Assembly: GCA_902772755.1 (NCBI GenBank) | Contig: CACYCD010000159.1 | Coordinates: 1-6,827, forward strand | Reading direction: 5' to 3' | DNA length: 6,827 nucleotides | DNA from: an uncultured Ruminococcus sp. | GTDB taxonomy: Bacteria > Bacillota > Clostridia > Oscillospirales > Acutalibacteraceae | Shown here: piece by piece, positions 6,552 through 6,827 of the stretch | Position numbering within the stretch: position 1 is the stretch's first letter | Layout: each line of letters starts with the position of its first letter | Notes under the pieces: generated by a model | Database searches by the model: none | The model's input: only the letters and a program-made list of their open reading frames with translations | Told to the model about the DNA's origin: nothing | Program-made: the position numbers and the translations under genes

Positions 6552-6580
6552 TTGACAAACAGCCCTCGGATATGTATAAT
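6552..6580 (+). promoter_or_regulatory. Consensus sigma-A promoter of the gene at 6655
   Basis: The perfect -35 TTGACA (6552-6557), 17-bp spacer and perfect -10 TATAAT (6575-6580) suggest strong basal transcription. The start is predicted near 6587, giving a leader of about 68 nt that contains a stem and U-tract at 6601-6637. Confidence 0.85.
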
Positions 6581-6600
6581 GATAAGGATAAGTAACCGAC

Positions 6601-6637
6601 AATTCTAGGCTCCGCTGTGTGATAGAATTATTTTTTT
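6601..6637 (+). terminator. Candidate leader attenuator: 7-bp stem followed by a seven-T run
   Basis: The arms AATTCTA (6601-6607) and TAGAATT (6623-6629) are exact reverse complements around a 15-nt loop, followed one base later by TTTTTTT (6631-6637). The arrangement is that of an intrinsic terminator, placed between the promoter and the ribosome binding site of its own gene. The stem is A/T-rich and the loop long, so termination would be weak at best. A pause site or chance are alternatives. Confidence 0.35.
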
Positions 6638-6638
6638 G

Positions 6639-6645
6639 AAAAGGA
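6639..6645 (+). promoter_or_regulatory. Ribosome binding site supporting a TTG start
   Basis: AAAAGGA lies 9 nt upstream of the TTG at 6655. An in-frame TGA at 6637 bounds the frame, and the only other in-frame start candidate before 6655, TTG at 6646, abuts the site too closely to be used. This selects TTG 6655. Confidence 0.7.
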
Positions 6646-6654
6646 TTGATCAAA

Positions 6655-6827
6655 TTGGCAGAAGCTAATATTTTGAATAAAGCCTTTGACGGCATTTGCG
6701 TTAAGGTTGAAAAGACCCTGTCACAGCAGGGCTTTGCACGTCAGAAGGTTTCCTCCGACAACAAGGATGACCGCATTGCACTGTTTATCAATGATGCAGT
6801 GGCATACTCCGTGTACTACAACAGCGA
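6655..6827 (+). CDS. Unrecognised protein, N-terminal part (cut by window end)
   Basis: An open frame runs from TTG 6655 to the end of the window, giving 57 complete codons. The protein begins MAEANILNKAFDG and continues into a basic/polar helical stretch (VKVEKTLSQQGFARQKV, about residues 17-33), an acidic turn (SDNKDDR, about 34-40), and a short hydrophobic segment (IALFINDAVAYSVYY, about 41-55) that reads like beta strands of a soluble domain. No signal peptide or membrane helix is visible in this part. I do not recognise the family. Gene status rests on the consensus promoter, a well-placed ribosome binding site and a codon pattern like its neighbours. It is divergent from murI, with no evident functional link. 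Confidence 0.75.
   Translation, partial: MAEANILNKAFDGICVKVEKTLSQQGFARQKVSSDNKDDRIALFINDAVAYSVYYNS

Noticed and set aside
6459..6695. Minus-strand open frame of 78 codons across the murI upstream region
   Set aside because: It runs through both predicted promoters and overlaps the start of the plus-strand gene at 6655; no domain or ribosome binding site supports it.

Overview
The window looks like chromosomal DNA of a Gram-positive anaerobic Clostridia, most likely a Ruminococcus-like member of the Oscillospiraceae. This rests on protein flavour (DUF5662, a CAP plus Big_2 secreted protein, a single-chain GlyRS, a YwiB-like DUF1934 protein beside argS), strong AGGAGG-type ribosome binding sites and a TTG start. 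The genus is inference, because no rRNA or other marker is present.

Layout. Positions 21-551 (+) encode a DUF5662 protein of unknown function. A 208-bp AT-rich intergenic region follows, holding a sigma-A-type promoter and a perfect 14-bp inverted repeat that starts at the predicted transcription start. Positions 760-2016 (+) encode a secreted CAP-domain protein with two C-terminal Big_2 Ig-like domains. A strong hairpin at 2022-2057 serves as a shared terminator between this gene and the convergent cluster.

Positions 2070-6462 (-) form a tight four-gene cluster, transcribed murI -> DUF1934 -> argS -> glyS, with junctions of a 1-nt overlap, 3 nt and 20 nt. It covers D-glutamate supply for peptidoglycan, a small calycin-like protein, and arginyl- and glycyl-tRNA charging. 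A good minus-strand promoter (6508-6536) sits just upstream of murI. Back to back with it is a consensus plus-strand promoter (TTGACA, 17 bp, TATAAT; 6552-6580). That promoter drives an unrecognised gene starting with TTG at 6655 and cut off by the window end.

Most of the window is ordinary housekeeping sequence, and I see no mobile element, CRISPR array, tRNA/rRNA gene or defence system. The points worth a second look are the hairpins placed exactly at predicted transcription starts, a stem plus U-tract in the leader of the partial gene, a Gly in place of the usual Asn after the first catalytic Cys of glutamate racemase, and the high cysteine content of the secreted CAP protein.
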